64,000 nt of DNA from Actinomycetales bacterium (GCA_002919305.1 PKFB01000039.1:1-64000); one strand, 5' to 3'. Counted from the first letter of the stretch, positions 1 through 8,445 are shown. A program made the numbers and translations. Notes: generated by a model not told the origin, from the letters alone.

Positions 1-34
1 CGTCACGGTCAGGACCAACGCATACACTCAGCAC
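1..34 (-). CDS. Possible 5' end of a gene running out of the window
   Basis: On the minus strand a good Shine-Dalgarno sequence (AAAGGAG, positions 46-40) is followed after a short spacer by a GTG at 34-32. The frame stays open to the window edge and would begin M-L-S-V-C-V-G-P-D-R-D. Only eleven codons are visible, so no product can be named. The hairpin at 54-85 lies just upstream of this start. Confidence 0.25.
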   Translation of the reverse strand, partial: MLSVCVGPDRD

Positions 35-53
35 AATCACTCCTTTCATGACT

Positions 54-85
54 GAGGCCCGCCGGGCGGCACCCCGGCGGGCCTC
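54..85. terminator. Strong hairpin, probable terminator
   Basis: A perfect 13-bp inverted repeat (54-66 with 73-85; arm GAGGCCCGCCGGG) closes a 6-nt loop. There is no T tract on either side, which is common for actinobacterial terminators. It sits immediately before the truncated EamA fragment, so it may mark the junction where the 5' part of that gene was lost. Confidence 0.6.
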
Positions 86-102
86 ACACACTCGATACCC
101 CC

Positions 103-462
103 ATGTTGGTCGCTGCGCTGGTGACCGTGCCCGTCGGGGTCATCGGTTCTGGGAGCGCGCTGCTGGATCCGACGGTCGTGGCCGTCGGCGCGGCGGTCGC
201 GGTGTTGTCCTCGGCGCTGCCGTACAGCTTGGAGCTGTTCGCCCTGCGACGAATGCCGACCACCACCTTTGCGGTGTTATCCAGCCTGGGGCCGGCCTTG
301 GCTGCGCTCGCCGGCTACCTGCTGCTGGGGCAGACGCTCACCGTGCTTGAAACAGCCGGCATCGGGCTGGTGATCGCCGCCAGCATCGGCGCGGTCCGCA
401 CCGGCGGTGAGGTGTCGCAGGAGCGTCAACGCCTCGGCGCAGCACCTCGGGCATCGACATAG
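103..462 (+). pseudogene. EamA/RhtA-type transporter, C-terminal fragment
   Basis: The frame encodes about 119 residues with three or four hydrophobic segments. The stretch LPYSLELFALRRMPTTTFAV followed by a helix ending in a GYLLLGQ motif is typical of the second half of EamA drug/metabolite permeases of the RhtA (threonine/homoserine efflux) group. Those proteins are normally about 290 residues with two EamA repeats, so the whole N-terminal repeat is absent. The frame begins only 17 nt after a hairpin and has no convincing ribosome binding site. I infer a 5'-truncated remnant; a short functional protein is less likely. Confidence 0.6.
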
Positions 463-900
463 GTGTGAGGGTCGACGCTGAGACGCACGCGTGGACGAGC
501 GTGCAGCGGCAGAGGGTGACCGCCTCGCCGTCCGGGCCGATCAGGCTTCTGCGTTGACGCTCTTCGTCGGAGCCGACTAGGGTCGGCTTCGTGATTGCCG
601 GGTTGACCATGGGTCATGAGCGGATGAGGTACCCGGCCGTGGCGTGAGCGCCGCAGGGGCCAGAGCGCCCCCGGTCCCCGCCACCCGCGATCCTCACGTT
701 GCGTGTGATATGCCGCACGAATAACACCTTTCAGGGATCCCTTCGCGGTTTTTCGCGTACCTCCGAATAGTGTGGTACGCGAAGATCCAAAAGATCTATC
801 TGTGGCTGATATGAGCATCAAAAGGGATATATCCTAGATGAGGCTTTACGTCCGCGAATGCATCGCGGAATCCCTCTTTTCGGAAAGCTGAAGGCTGAGT
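463..900. other. Intergenic region without a supported gene
   Basis: Open frames here are Arg/Pro-rich and look like shadows. The notable structure is a perfect 10-bp inverted repeat at 752-761/774-783 (TTCGCGTACC, 12-nt spacer). It lies about 120 bp upstream of the nitroreductase-hemerythrin gene and could be an operator or a terminator for something upstream. The last 150 bases are AT-richer and probably hold the promoter for the gene at 901. Confidence 0.5.
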
Positions 901-1737
901 ATGCCCCACGACTTCAACCAAAAGATCATTGAGGAGTTCCGCGCCAACTCCGGACAGGTCACCCTGTTTGAGGGAGGCCGCCTGATTCTGCTGACTACCA
1001 TCGGAAGGCGCACCGGCGTCCCGCGTACCACCCCGGTCGCCTACCTTCCCGACAAGGACCGGATTCTGATCGTCGCCTCGGCCGGGGGTGCGCCCAGGCA
1101 CCCGGACTGGTTCTACAACCTGGTGGCCAATCCCGAGGTCACCGTCGAGACCGGCTTTTTCACCTACCGGGCACGAGCCGTCGTCTTAGAAGGCGCTGAA
1201 CGCGATGAGATGTTCGCCCGTGCGGTCGAGGCCGATTCTCGGTGGGCTGAGTACCAGGCCAAGACCAGCCGTGTCATCCCTGTCGTCGCTCTCTATGAAA
1301 CGGAGATGATCAACGGGCCGGCGCAGGCTTCCTCGTGGGGAGCGGGCCTGAAACTGATCCACGACGCGCTCCGGCGGGAGTTCGCTCTGATCCGCAAAGA
1401 GGTCGCCGAGTCCGGCCCTAGGGTGGGGGTGCAGCTGCGCGTGAACTGCCTGACCGCCTGCCACGGCCTGCACTACCACCACACCAGCGAGGATGCCACC
1501 ATCCTCCCGTTCCTGGCCGAACACCGCCCCGACCTCGCGTCGGTCCTGGAGCGTGTGGCGCAAGAGCATCAGAAGATCGCGGCGTTGCTGGAGGAACTGC
1601 AGCGGGTGCTCACCGACGACACCCTGGACCGTTCCCCGCTGATCTCCGCTGTCGAACGGCTCACCGCCGAGGTGGAAGCGCACCTGGCCTATGAGGAAGA
1701 GCAGCTGATCCCGGCCTTGGACGCCCTGTCCTCTTAA
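901..1737 (+). CDS. Deazaflavin/nitroreductase-type oxidoreductase fused to a hemerythrin domain
   Basis: The 278-residue protein has two parts. Residues 1-140 match the DUF385/Ddn group of split-barrel F420- or flavin-dependent nitroreductases, with a G-R-R-T-G-x-P-R motif near residue 38 and H-P-x-W-x-x-N-L-x-A-N-P near 66. Residues 150-278 are a four-helix hemerythrin-type (HHE) domain. Candidate iron ligands are in LIHDALRREF, CHGLHYHHTSEDATILPF, EHQKI and HLAYEEEQLIPAL. The first part should reduce a quinone or nitro compound; the second should bind a di-iron centre and sense or handle O2, NO or peroxide. The first ATG after a weak purine-rich region was taken as start. A second hemerythrin gene lies at 12668. 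Family assignment is firm; substrate is unknown. Confidence 0.85.
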   Translation: MPHDFNQKIIEEFRANSGQVTLFEGGRLILLTTIGRRTGVPRTTPVAYLPDKDRILIVASAGGAPRHPDWFYNLVANPEVTVETGFFTYRARAVVLEGAERDEMFARAVEADSRWAEYQAKTSRVIPVVALYETEMINGPAQASSWGAGLKLIHDALRREFALIRKEVAESGPRVGVQLRVNCLTACHGLHYHHTSEDATILPFLAEHRPDLASVLERVAQEHQKIAALLEELQRVLTDDTLDRSPLISAVERLTAEVEAHLAYEEEQLIPALDALSS

Positions 1738-1907
1738 AGCCGAGTCAGAGCCGGTTGAAGCCGAGCGCTGTGCCGCTCCCGGTCACGCGTCGGTGACGCG
1801 TAGGGGGTGGCTTTCATCACCGTCGGGTGGCCGCCCCGCCCTTGACCTTGAGTTTGATTGAGGTTGAAGGCTTCCTGGTGTGGGTGAATACCGATCGGGG
1901 GAGGGGC

Positions 1908-2601
1908 ATGAAAGCGGTCCGCGTGACACGGTTCGGAGGCCCGGAGGTTTTGGTGGCCGGTGAGGTGCCAGCTCCGATCGTCGGGCCAGGACAAGTGCTC
2001 ATCGATGTCGCCGTCGCTGACATGCTGTTTTGGACGCGCAGTTGCGCAGCGGCTGGGGTCAGGAGTACTTCCCATTACGCCCGCCCTATATCCCGGGCAG
2101 CGGGGTCGGGGACACGTCGCCGCCGGCGCCCGGGTGATCGCTGCGGCGCGGGGAGAGCACAAACTGGCCCTCGCTCAACAGCTAGGCGCCGACGTCGTCA
2201 TCGACTACTCCACGCCCGATTGGGCTGATCGGCTGCGGCAGCAGGTCGCCGGTGTGGTGGCCGTGGTCTTCGACGGTGTCGGCGGACAGATCGGTCGCGC
2301 CGCGTTCGAGGTGACCACTCATGGCGGCTGATTCTTCGCCTACGGAACCCCGAGCGGGGATTTCGCGGGGATTGATTCGGCACAGGCGCAGCAGCGTCAC
2401 GTGCGGCTAGTCGGGATCGAACAAGTGCAGTTTCCGCCCGCCATCGCCCGACGGTTGGTGGAGCGGACCCTGACCGAGGCCACGGCGGGACGGCTCAAGC
2501 TGATCATCGGCGCCGCGTTCCCGCTCGAGCGCGCCGCCGACGCCCCTGCCGCCATCGAATCACGCACTGTCGTCGGTAAAACGCTGTTACTACCCGAGTA
2601 A
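1908..2601 (+). pseudogene. Zinc-type quinone oxidoreductase/alcohol dehydrogenase, broken
   Basis: A strong ribosome binding site (GGGGGAGG) precedes ATG 1908, and the product starts MKAVRVTRFGGPEVLVAGEV, the classic MDR/quinone oxidoreductase N-terminus. Three lesions follow. At about 2031-2034 one base is missing, so the sequence continues in the next frame as D-A-Q-L-R-S-G-W-G-Q-E-Y. Near 2110 an internal stretch is gone, removing the catalytic-domain end and the GxGxxG NADPH loop. At 2329-2331 a TGA interrupts the frame where an Arg or similar is expected before F-F-A-Y-G. The C-terminus (to VVGKTLLLPE) is intact. Intact relatives are about 320 residues. It cannot make an active enzyme; the paralogue at 2669 may have made it dispensable. 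Confidence 0.85.
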
Positions 2602-2611
2602 CAGCGTTTTA
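2577..2611 (+). terminator. Intrinsic terminator overlapping the pseudogene stop
   Basis: A perfect 15-bp inverted repeat (2577-2591 with 2597-2611; arm TAAAACGCTGTTACT) encloses a 5-nt loop and ends in TTTTATT. The stop codon at 2599-2601 lies inside the right arm. This textbook rho-independent terminator survives although the gene before it is dead. Confidence 0.85.
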
Positions 2612-2668
2612 TTCGATCATATGTACGATTACCTTCATCACTCGCAGCTTTTTGGGAGAAACAAGATC

Positions 2669-3607
2669 ATGGCGTACGCCGTTCGCTACTCTCAGTACGG
2701 GGACCCTGACGTTCTGAGTCTGGATCAGATCCCCACCCCCGAGCCTGGCCCCGGACAGGTCCGTATCGCGGTGCGGGTCGCCGGCGTCAACCCCATCGAC
2801 TGGAAGCTCCGCCGGGGCTTTTTCGCGTCGGGCCAGCAACCCGAGGGCCCCACCGGCACCGGTCTCGACGCCGCCGGCGTCATCGACGCTGTCGGTTCGG
2901 AGGTACGCGACTGGAAGGTCGGTGACGCGGTCTTCGGTCAGGTCTCCACCGGCGCCGCCGCCACCCACGCGCTGGCCGAGCCTGACAAGTTGCTGGCCAA
3001 ACCCGCCTGGTTGTCCTTTGAGCAGGCCGCCGCGCTGCCGGTGGTCGTGGAAACCGCGTACCGGGCCCTGGGGCTGCTTGATCTCAAGGCCGGGCAGACC
3101 CTGCTGATCCACGCCGCCGCGGGAGGCGTCGGATTGACCGCCTCCCAGCTGGCTCTCCGGCAGGGCGTGAAGGTGATCGGCACCGCCAGCGAACGCAACC
3201 ACGAATTCCTGCGGGAACTCGGTGTCCAGCCCGTCACCTACGGCGATGGCCTAGCCGAACGGGTACGCGCGATCGCCTCCGACGGGGTCGATGCGGTCCT
3301 GGACGCCTCAGGCCGTGACGTGCTGGGGGTCTCGGTGGAGCTCACCGGCGACCCCAACAAGGTGCTCACCATCGCCGACGGGCGGGCCCCCGAATACGGT
3401 GTCCGATGCTCCTACGGCTCCAGCGGCACCCCTCTGCCGCAGGTCCTCGCTGAGGCCCTTCCACTGCTGCAACGGGGTGAGCTGCGGATTCCCATCACGC
3501 ACACCTTCCCGTTGGAGCAGACAGCCGACGCGCACCGCCTCAGCGAAGAGGGGCACGTGCGCGGCAAGATCGTGATCACTGTCCCGGAGAGCCTGCGCTC
3601 GGAATGA
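2669..3607 (+). CDS. NADP-dependent oxidoreductase, quinone oxidoreductase-like (MDR family)
   Basis: The 312-residue protein is full length for the zinc-independent MDR branch. It has the N-terminal GroES-like domain (V-A-G-V-N-P-I-D-W-K near residue 40, GTGLDAAGVI near 65) and a Rossmann domain with H-A-A-A-G-G-V-G near residue 150. No structural zinc Cys cluster is present. It should catalyse NADPH-dependent reduction of quinones or enones in the cytoplasm. ATG 2669 follows GGGAGAAACAAGATC; an upstream in-frame ATG at 2621 lacks such a site. It follows the pseudogene of a related enzyme and precedes an ArsR gene in the same orientation, which may control it. Confidence 0.88.
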   Translation: MAYAVRYSQYGDPDVLSLDQIPTPEPGPGQVRIAVRVAGVNPIDWKLRRGFFASGQQPEGPTGTGLDAAGVIDAVGSEVRDWKVGDAVFGQVSTGAAATHALAEPDKLLAKPAWLSFEQAAALPVVVETAYRALGLLDLKAGQTLLIHAAAGGVGLTASQLALRQGVKVIGTASERNHEFLRELGVQPVTYGDGLAERVRAIASDGVDAVLDASGRDVLGVSVELTGDPNKVLTIADGRAPEYGVRCSYGSSGTPLPQVLAEALPLLQRGELRIPITHTFPLEQTADAHRLSEEGHVRGKIVITVPESLRSE

Positions 3608-3666
3608 TGCGTGCGGCAGCGGACCTGCGCTTACCCCTGGTTGTCGCGTACTGAGATTCTTGGCTC

Positions 3667-4023
3667 GTGCACGCCTTCGACGTCCTGGGGGACCCGGTCC
3701 GGCGCCGGATCCTGGAGCTTCTCGCAGACGGGGAACGGTCAGCCGGGGAGATCGGCGCGGTCGTCCAGCGGGAGTTCGGGATCTCGCAGCCAGGGGTGTC
3801 ACAGCACCTGCGGGTGCTCCGTGAGAACGGGTTCGCGACCGTCCGGTCGGAGGGGACCCGACGGCTGTACGCGGTCGATCCCACCCCGTTGCGGGAGATC
3901 GATCGATGGTTGGAGCGCTACCGCCGGTTCTGGAGTCAACGCCTGGATGCGTTGGAGACCGAGCTGGTTCGGGGTCGGCAAAGCCGTCGCCCGCGGGAGG
4001 GGACAGGGGCCACAGAGGCCTGA
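3667..4023 (+). CDS. ArsR-family winged-helix repressor
   Basis: The 118-residue protein starts at a GTG and has the ArsR/SmtB layout: LGDPVRRRILELLADGERS for the first helices, then I-S-Q-P-G-V-S-Q-H-L-R-V-L for the recognition helix, then a wing around R-S-E-G-T-R-R-L-Y-A-V. No Cys metal-binding motif is visible. It therefore resembles the non-metal subgroup often paired with SRPBCC or oxidoreductase genes. The tail after residue 100 is Arg-rich and disordered. It lies 59 bp after the MDR oxidoreductase gene in the same orientation. Effector and target are unknown. Confidence 0.85.
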   Translation: MHAFDVLGDPVRRRILELLADGERSAGEIGAVVQREFGISQPGVSQHLRVLRENGFATVRSEGTRRLYAVDPTPLREIDRWLERYRRFWSQRLDALETELVRGRQSRRPREGTGATEA

Positions 4024-4148
4024 CGCGGCCCGCGTACCCCTGCTCCGCCCGCGAGGCGCGGCGGAAGCCTAGGCCGGCCACGCGGAGGTTCCCCTGAGTC
4101 TTGAAGACAACAACTCGCACCCTCATGAGAAGTGAGGGCCGGTTCTCC

Positions 4149-4167
4149 GCCGCCGAGGCGGCTTTTT
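4149..4167 (+). terminator. Intrinsic terminator after the ArsR gene
   Basis: A short GC hairpin (GCCGC, CGAG loop, GCGGC at 4149-4162) is followed by five T residues (4163-4167). It ends the oxidoreductase-ArsR unit about 125 bp after the ArsR stop codon. Confidence 0.7.
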
Positions 4168-4253
4168 CCGTTCCGAGGTGGTCATTTCCACCTCTCTTGC
4201 TGGCCACCTGTCCTTCGCAATGGGAGCGCTCACGCGTCTTAAGGATTCATACA

Positions 4254-4336
4254 GCCGCACGTGTTAATGTGCGGCCATGTGTGCTGATGAAGGGTGTAGT
4301 ACCAGGCCGGGCACTGCCCGGCTGCCTTTGTTTTTC
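4254..4336 (+). promoter_or_regulatory. Putative 5' leader with terminator ahead of the CNNM pair
   Basis: Two hairpins occupy the 220 bp between the ArsR terminator and the GTG at 4387. The first is a perfect 7-bp stem, GCCGCAC/GTGCGGC (4254-4260/4269-4275). The second is GCCGGGC/GCCCGGC (4306-4312/4316-4322), followed by TGCCTTTGTTTTT up to 4336. The second looks like a true rho-independent terminator. No upstream gene still needs one, so it may work as an attenuator controlling the transporters. I could not match it to a known Mg2+ riboswitch. Confidence 0.45.
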
Positions 4337-4386
4337 CTTCCAGCGCTGATCTCGCCGCTGGTCATTGGTGAGAGCGGGGTCCGGCC

Positions 4387-5745
4387 GTGTTGATCGTCAT
4401 GGGCCTGGCCCTGATTGTGATTTTGACCGCGGTGACGGGTTATTTCGTAACGCAAGAGTTCGCGTACGTCGCGGTGGACCGGGGTCGCCTCCGGAGCCTA
4501 GCTGACACTGGGGACCGCGCAGCGGGACGGGCGTTACGGGTAACAGAACGGTTGTCATTCGCTCTCTCGGGCGCCCAGCTTGGCATCACCGTCACGGTCC
4601 TGCTAGTCGGGTATGTCGCCGAGCCGTATTTGGGGCAGGGCCTGGCTGAGCTGCTGGAGTCAGCGGGCGTGCCGTCGGAGGCGTCGCTGCCGGCTTCGAT
4701 CGCGGTGACGCTGCTGTTGTCCACGATGGTGCAGATGGTGCTGGGCGAGCTGGCGCCGAAGAACTGGGCGATCGCGCGGCCGGAAGGCCTGGCGCGGGCG
4801 TTGAGCCGTTCCACACTGATATATCTGGCGGTGGCCGGACCGGTGATTCGGGTTTTCGACGCGGCGGCCAACCGACTGCTTCGACGGGTCGGCATTGAGC
4901 CTGTGGAGGAGCTGCCTCACGGCGCGACCATCCAGGAACTGGATCGCATCGTCGCGGCCTCCACCGCCGAGGGGCACCTGGATGAGGACACTTCACGGCT
5001 GCTGGTGCAGGGTTTGGATTTCCGCACCCGGACCGCCAGTGAGGTGATGACTCCTCGGGTGGATTTGGTCACCGTGCGGGCCGATGACCCCGCGACCCGG
5101 GTGGTGGAGCTGCTGGACACCGGGCACTCCCGATTCCCGGTGGTGGGCTCCGGGGTCGATGACGTGGTCGGTGTGGTGTCGCTGGCGGAGATCCGTGATG
5201 TACCGCCGTCCCAGCGCGCCGCCACCCCGGTGGCGGCGGTGGCGTCGGCTCCGGTGCTGGTACCGGCCTCGGCGACGCTGCCGGTGGTGCTGGAACGGTT
5301 ACGCGCCGAACGCCGCCAGTTGGCGTGTGTGGTGGACGAGTACGGCGGTTTCGCCGGGGTGATCACCCTGGAGGACATCGCTGAGGAGTTGGTCGGGGCG
5401 ATCCGGGACGAGGATGACCTGCCCGAGGATGCTGTGGAGGCGCAACGGGATGGCTCCTGGCTGGTACCCGGACGCTGGCGGCTGGATGAGATCACCGACG
5501 CCACCGGTGTTGAGCTGCCCGACAACGACACCTACGACACCATCTCCGGGCTGGTGCTCGCACTGCTGGGACGTGTCCCCGTCCCCGGTGATGTGGTGGA
5601 GACACACACCCCGACCCGGGTCGATGAGGACGGTGAGGAGATCCCGTCGCGTCGGGTCCGGTTGACGGTGGTCTCGGTCCGCAGGCACGTGCCCCACACC
5701 ATCCGCCTCGCCCTGCTGGATGAGATGAAGGAGGGGGCGCGGTGA
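4387..5745 (+). CDS. CNNM/CorC (HlyC) family membrane protein with CBS pair
   Basis: The 452-residue protein has the full architecture of bacterial CNNM-type hemolysin-like proteins. An N-terminal DUF21 transmembrane domain spans residues 1-180 (F-V-T-Q-E-F-A-Y-V-A-V-D-R near 22, A-Q-L-G-I near 62, GELAPKNWAI near 118). A tandem CBS module covers about 200-330 (EVMTPRVDLVTV, CVVDEYGGFAGVITLEDI), and a CorC_HlyC domain ends the protein. Family members mediate Mg2+/Na+-coupled efflux or related divalent-cation transport, with CBS domains sensing Mg-ATP. A GTG start is used. The next gene overlaps its stop (GTGA), so two related proteins are translationally coupled and may form a heteromer. Confidence 0.88.
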   Translation: MLIVMGLALIVILTAVTGYFVTQEFAYVAVDRGRLRSLADTGDRAAGRALRVTERLSFALSGAQLGITVTVLLVGYVAEPYLGQGLAELLESAGVPSEASLPASIAVTLLLSTMVQMVLGELAPKNWAIARPEGLARALSRSTLIYLAVAGPVIRVFDAAANRLLRRVGIEPVEELPHGATIQELDRIVAASTAEGHLDEDTSRLLVQGLDFRTRTASEVMTPRVDLVTVRADDPATRVVELLDTGHSRFPVVGSGVDDVVGVVSLAEIRDVPPSQRAATPVAAVASAPVLVPASATLPVVLERLRAERRQLACVVDEYGGFAGVITLEDIAEELVGAIRDEDDLPEDAVEAQRDGSWLVPGRWRLDEITDATGVELPDNDTYDTISGLVLALLGRVPVPGDVVETHTPTRVDEDGEEIPSRRVRLTVVSVRRHVPHTIRLALLDEMKEGAR

Positions 5746-6836
5746 GTACCACATGGGCCATCGTGCTGTCGGTGGCCCTGCTCGCTGGTAACGCCTTCTT
5801 CGTCGCCGCCGAGTTCGCGCTCGTGGCCTCCAAACGCCACCGGTTAGAGGAGGCCGCGGCACGCGGTTCCCGCGCGGCGCGGGCTGCACTGTCCGGAAGT
5901 CGGCAGCTGTCGCTGATGCTCGCCGGCGCCCAGTTGGGGATCACGTTGTGTTCCCTGGGGCTGGGTGCGTTGGCCGAGCCGGCGTTGGAACATCTGCTCT
6001 CGCCCATGCTGCACACCGCCGGCCTGCCGGAGAACGTCTCACACGCCGTCGCGCTGCTCATCGCCTTGGCGGTGGTGGTGTTCCTCCACATGGTGGTGGG
6101 GGAGATGGCACCGAAATCCTGGGCGATCAGTCACCCGGAACGCTCTGCCCTGTTGTTGGCGCTGCCGTTCCGGGCCTTCGCCCGGGTGGCTCGACCGGCT
6201 CTGCAGGTGCTGAATGGACTGGCCAACTCCTGTCTGCGGCTGATCCGGGTGACCCCTCAGGATGAGCTGGCTCAGGCCCACGGCCCGGAGGAGTTACGCC
6301 TCCTCATTGAGGACTCTCGACGCGAGGGCCTTATCGCCGCGGCGGAACACCGTCTGCTGACCGCCTCATTGGCGCTGCGTACCACCACGGTGGCGATGGT
6401 GATGACGCCAGCCGAACAGATGGTGAGTGTCCCCGCCGACGCGGACGCTGCCGCTATCGAAGCCGCCAGCCGCGCCTCGGGCCGCTCACGGCTCACCGTG
6501 GTCGATCCCACCGGTCGCGTCATCGGCATCGTGCATGTGAGGGACGCGGTCCGCGCCACCACCGCCGGACAGGCCACCACCGCGGCTGATCTGATGATCC
6601 CACCGCTGTACCTGCGGGCTGACCGCACTGTCGTCAGCGCGGTCCACGTGATGCGTGACCATCGCGCTCAGCTGGCCGTGGTCACCGATGACGGCGTCAC
6701 GGTCGGATTGGTGGCTCTTGAGGATCTGCTGGAGGAGATCATCGGCGAATTCGACGACGAGACCGACCCCATCATCACCGCCACACGACAACCCGTCGGG
6801 CGCGTGTCAGAGGTGAGCGAAACCGCACGTCAGTGA
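5742..6836 (+). CDS. CNNM family membrane protein lacking the CorC C-terminal domain
   Basis: The GTG start overlaps the preceding stop by 4 nt and follows GGAGGGGG. The 364-residue product carries the DUF21 transmembrane domain (FFVAAEFALVASKRHRLEE near residue 19, GEMAPKSWAISHPER near 121) and a CBS pair (M-V-M-T-P-A-E-Q-M near 223, G-L-V-A-L-E-D-L-L-E-E-I near 325). It stops right after the CBS pair, so the C-terminal CorC_HlyC domain of its upstream partner is missing. This long-plus-short tandem is common in actinobacteria and suggests a heteromeric transporter. Confidence 0.87.
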   Translation: MSTTWAIVLSVALLAGNAFFVAAEFALVASKRHRLEEAAARGSRAARAALSGSRQLSLMLAGAQLGITLCSLGLGALAEPALEHLLSPMLHTAGLPENVSHAVALLIALAVVVFLHMVVGEMAPKSWAISHPERSALLLALPFRAFARVARPALQVLNGLANSCLRLIRVTPQDELAQAHGPEELRLLIEDSRREGLIAAAEHRLLTASLALRTTTVAMVMTPAEQMVSVPADADAAAIEAASRASGRSRLTVVDPTGRVIGIVHVRDAVRATTAGQATTAADLMIPPLYLRADRTVVSAVHVMRDHRAQLAVVTDDGVTVGLVALEDLLEEIIGEFDDETDPIITATRQPVGRVSEVSETARQ

Positions 6837-6872
6837 CGTCAAGTCAATAATCGGGATATCCAGAATAAACAC

Positions 6873-6902
6873 CTGGAAGGGGCATAAGACCGCCCCTTCC
6901 AG
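6873..6902. terminator. Hairpin terminator after the CNNM pair
   Basis: A perfect 11-bp inverted repeat (CTGGAAGGGGC, 6873-6883, with 6892-6902) encloses an 8-nt loop, 36 bp after the stop codon of the second CNNM gene. It has no T tract. Confidence 0.7.
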
Positions 6903-7003
6903 CCACATAGCGTGACGTGATAGTGTCCGCGCGAGCCTGCGATGGGCGGCCATACCAACCGGCCGAGGCTGGGACAGAACGGATCCGGCAAGGGGGACAA
7001 CTC

Positions 7004-7918
7004 GTGGTCTTTAAGAAGTTGCTCGCCGCTTTGGGTGTGGGTGGTCCATCAGTCGACACCGTGCTGACCAACCCCGCTACCCGACCGGGATTGTCCTTGG
7101 AAGGACAGGTCCTCATCCGCGGCGGTGACCACCCGGTTGACATTGAGCACGTCGCGTTGGGGCTGGTCACCCAGATGGAGGTAGAGGGCGGCGACACCGA
7201 GTTCCAGGCCGCTACCGAGTTCCACCGCGTTGTCGTCTCTGAGGGTTTCCACCTGGCAGCGGGACAGGAGCTTTCGATTCCGTTCTCGTTCCCGGTCCCG
7301 TGGGAAACCCCGATCACCACCGTCTTCGGTCAGCACCTGCACGGCATGGTGATGGGCCTGCGGACCGAGCTGGCGGTGGCCCGCGCGGTCGACAAGGGCG
7401 ATCTGGACCCGGTCCAGGTTCACCCGCTGCCCGCCCAGGAGGCGGTGCTGGACGCGTTCGGCCGGCTGGGTTTCCAGTTCAAGGGAGCCGACCTCGAGCA
7501 CGGCCACATCCGCGGGCTGCCTCAGACCCTGCCCTTCTACCAGGAGATCGAGTTCTACGCCGCCCCGGCCTACGCGCACGCCTGCCGTGAAGTCGAGGTC
7601 ACCTTCGTCACCACGCCGCAGGCGGTCGACGTCGTCCTCGAGATCGACGGGGGAAGCCACGACATATACCTGCACTTCCAGGTGCCTCACACCGACACCA
7701 CCACCGACTGGGCGCAGTACATCGACTCGTGGTTCCAGTCGACCGTCCTGCCCAACGCCCACCTGTTCCACGGCGGCGGTCACAAGCACGAGGAGTCTCA
7801 CGGCTCCGGCCTGGCCGGGGTGATCGGTGGCGCCGCCCTCGGTTTCGTCGGCGGCATGGTCGCCGGGGAGGTGTTGGAGGAGGTCGCCGAGGAGATCTTC
7901 GAAGACGAGGAGGAGTAA
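7004..7918 (+). CDS. Spo0M family sporulation-control protein
   Basis: The GTG at 7004 follows AGGGGGA and gives a 304-residue protein starting M-V-F-K-K-L-L-A-A-L-G-V. This is the conserved N-terminus of Spo0M/SpoOM proteins, an arrestin-like fold that modulates sporulation in Bacillus. Residues 1-240 cover that domain (G-Q-V-L-I-R-G-G-D near 37, FSFPVPWETPITTVFGQ near 93). The C-terminal tail is unusual: a His/Glu stretch, a glycine-zipper-like segment (GVIGGAALGFVGGMVAGEVL) and an acidic end. That segment could bind membranes. The longer frame upstream lacks a ribosome binding site. Probably monocistronic. Confidence 0.85.
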   Translation: MVFKKLLAALGVGGPSVDTVLTNPATRPGLSLEGQVLIRGGDHPVDIEHVALGLVTQMEVEGGDTEFQAATEFHRVVVSEGFHLAAGQELSIPFSFPVPWETPITTVFGQHLHGMVMGLRTELAVARAVDKGDLDPVQVHPLPAQEAVLDAFGRLGFQFKGADLEHGHIRGLPQTLPFYQEIEFYAAPAYAHACREVEVTFVTTPQAVDVVLEIDGGSHDIYLHFQVPHTDTTTDWAQYIDSWFQSTVLPNAHLFHGGGHKHEESHGSGLAGVIGGAALGFVGGMVAGEVLEEVAEEIFEDEEE

Positions 7919-8061
7919 CCACCGCACAGACAGGAGCGCCACCCGCGTACCGCCTCATTCGCCGATCCGGGGAACCGGTGCCGTTCGCCGCCGACCCACC
8001 AGGGTGTGAGCCTTGGAATGCTGGGAATGGCGGAAAGGAGCGCCAGATCCAGGGAGGCGGT

Positions 8062-8445
8062 ATGGCGGTACGCGATGAGCTGATCAACCTGGAGGAGTAC
8101 GGGTGGCGCGCCCTGTCCACCGATGCCCCGGCAGCGGCGGCCTTCTACCGGCAGGTGCTCGATGACACCGTGGTGATGCTGCTGCCGGGCGGTTTGGTGC
8201 TCAGCGGCCGGGAGGCCGTCATCGACTCGATGAGCGGCGAGCCGTGGAGCTCGTTTCGCTTGGACAATGTGCGTGTCCTCTGCCCCACCGACGACGTCGC
8301 CGTAGTCGTCTACGAGGCGGTGGCGCGACGCGAGGGCACGCCCGAGTACTCCGCCCTGTTCAGCAGTCACTATGTGCGTCGTGAAGACGGGTGGAAGTTG
8401 TTTTTCCATCAGCAAACGCCACGACCCATCCCTCCCACCCGGTGA
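8062..8445 (+). CDS. NTF2-like/DUF4440 domain protein
   Basis: The ATG follows AGGGAGGCGG. The 127-residue product has the cone-shaped NTF2-like signature: an N-terminal helix (LEEYGWRALST), D-D-T-V-V-M-L-L-P-G-G, a central S-G-R-E-A-V-I-D-S-M, and a C-terminal strand (S-S-H-Y-V-R-R-E-D-G-W-K-L-F-F-H-Q-Q-T-P). Members of this group bind small hydrophobic ligands or act in unassigned enzymatic steps. No catalytic residues can be assigned. It sits 144 bp after the Spo0M gene and converges on lpdA. Confidence 0.75.
   Translation: MAVRDELINLEEYGWRALSTDAPAAAAFYRQVLDDTVVMLLPGGLVLSGREAVIDSMSGEPWSSFRLDNVRVLCPTDDVAVVVYEAVARREGTPEYSALFSSHYVRREDGWKLFFHQQTPRPIPPTR

Noticed and set aside
426-821. Minus-strand 131-codon frame
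   Set aside because: Arg/Pro/His-rich and without a start signal; probable shadow in high-GC DNA.
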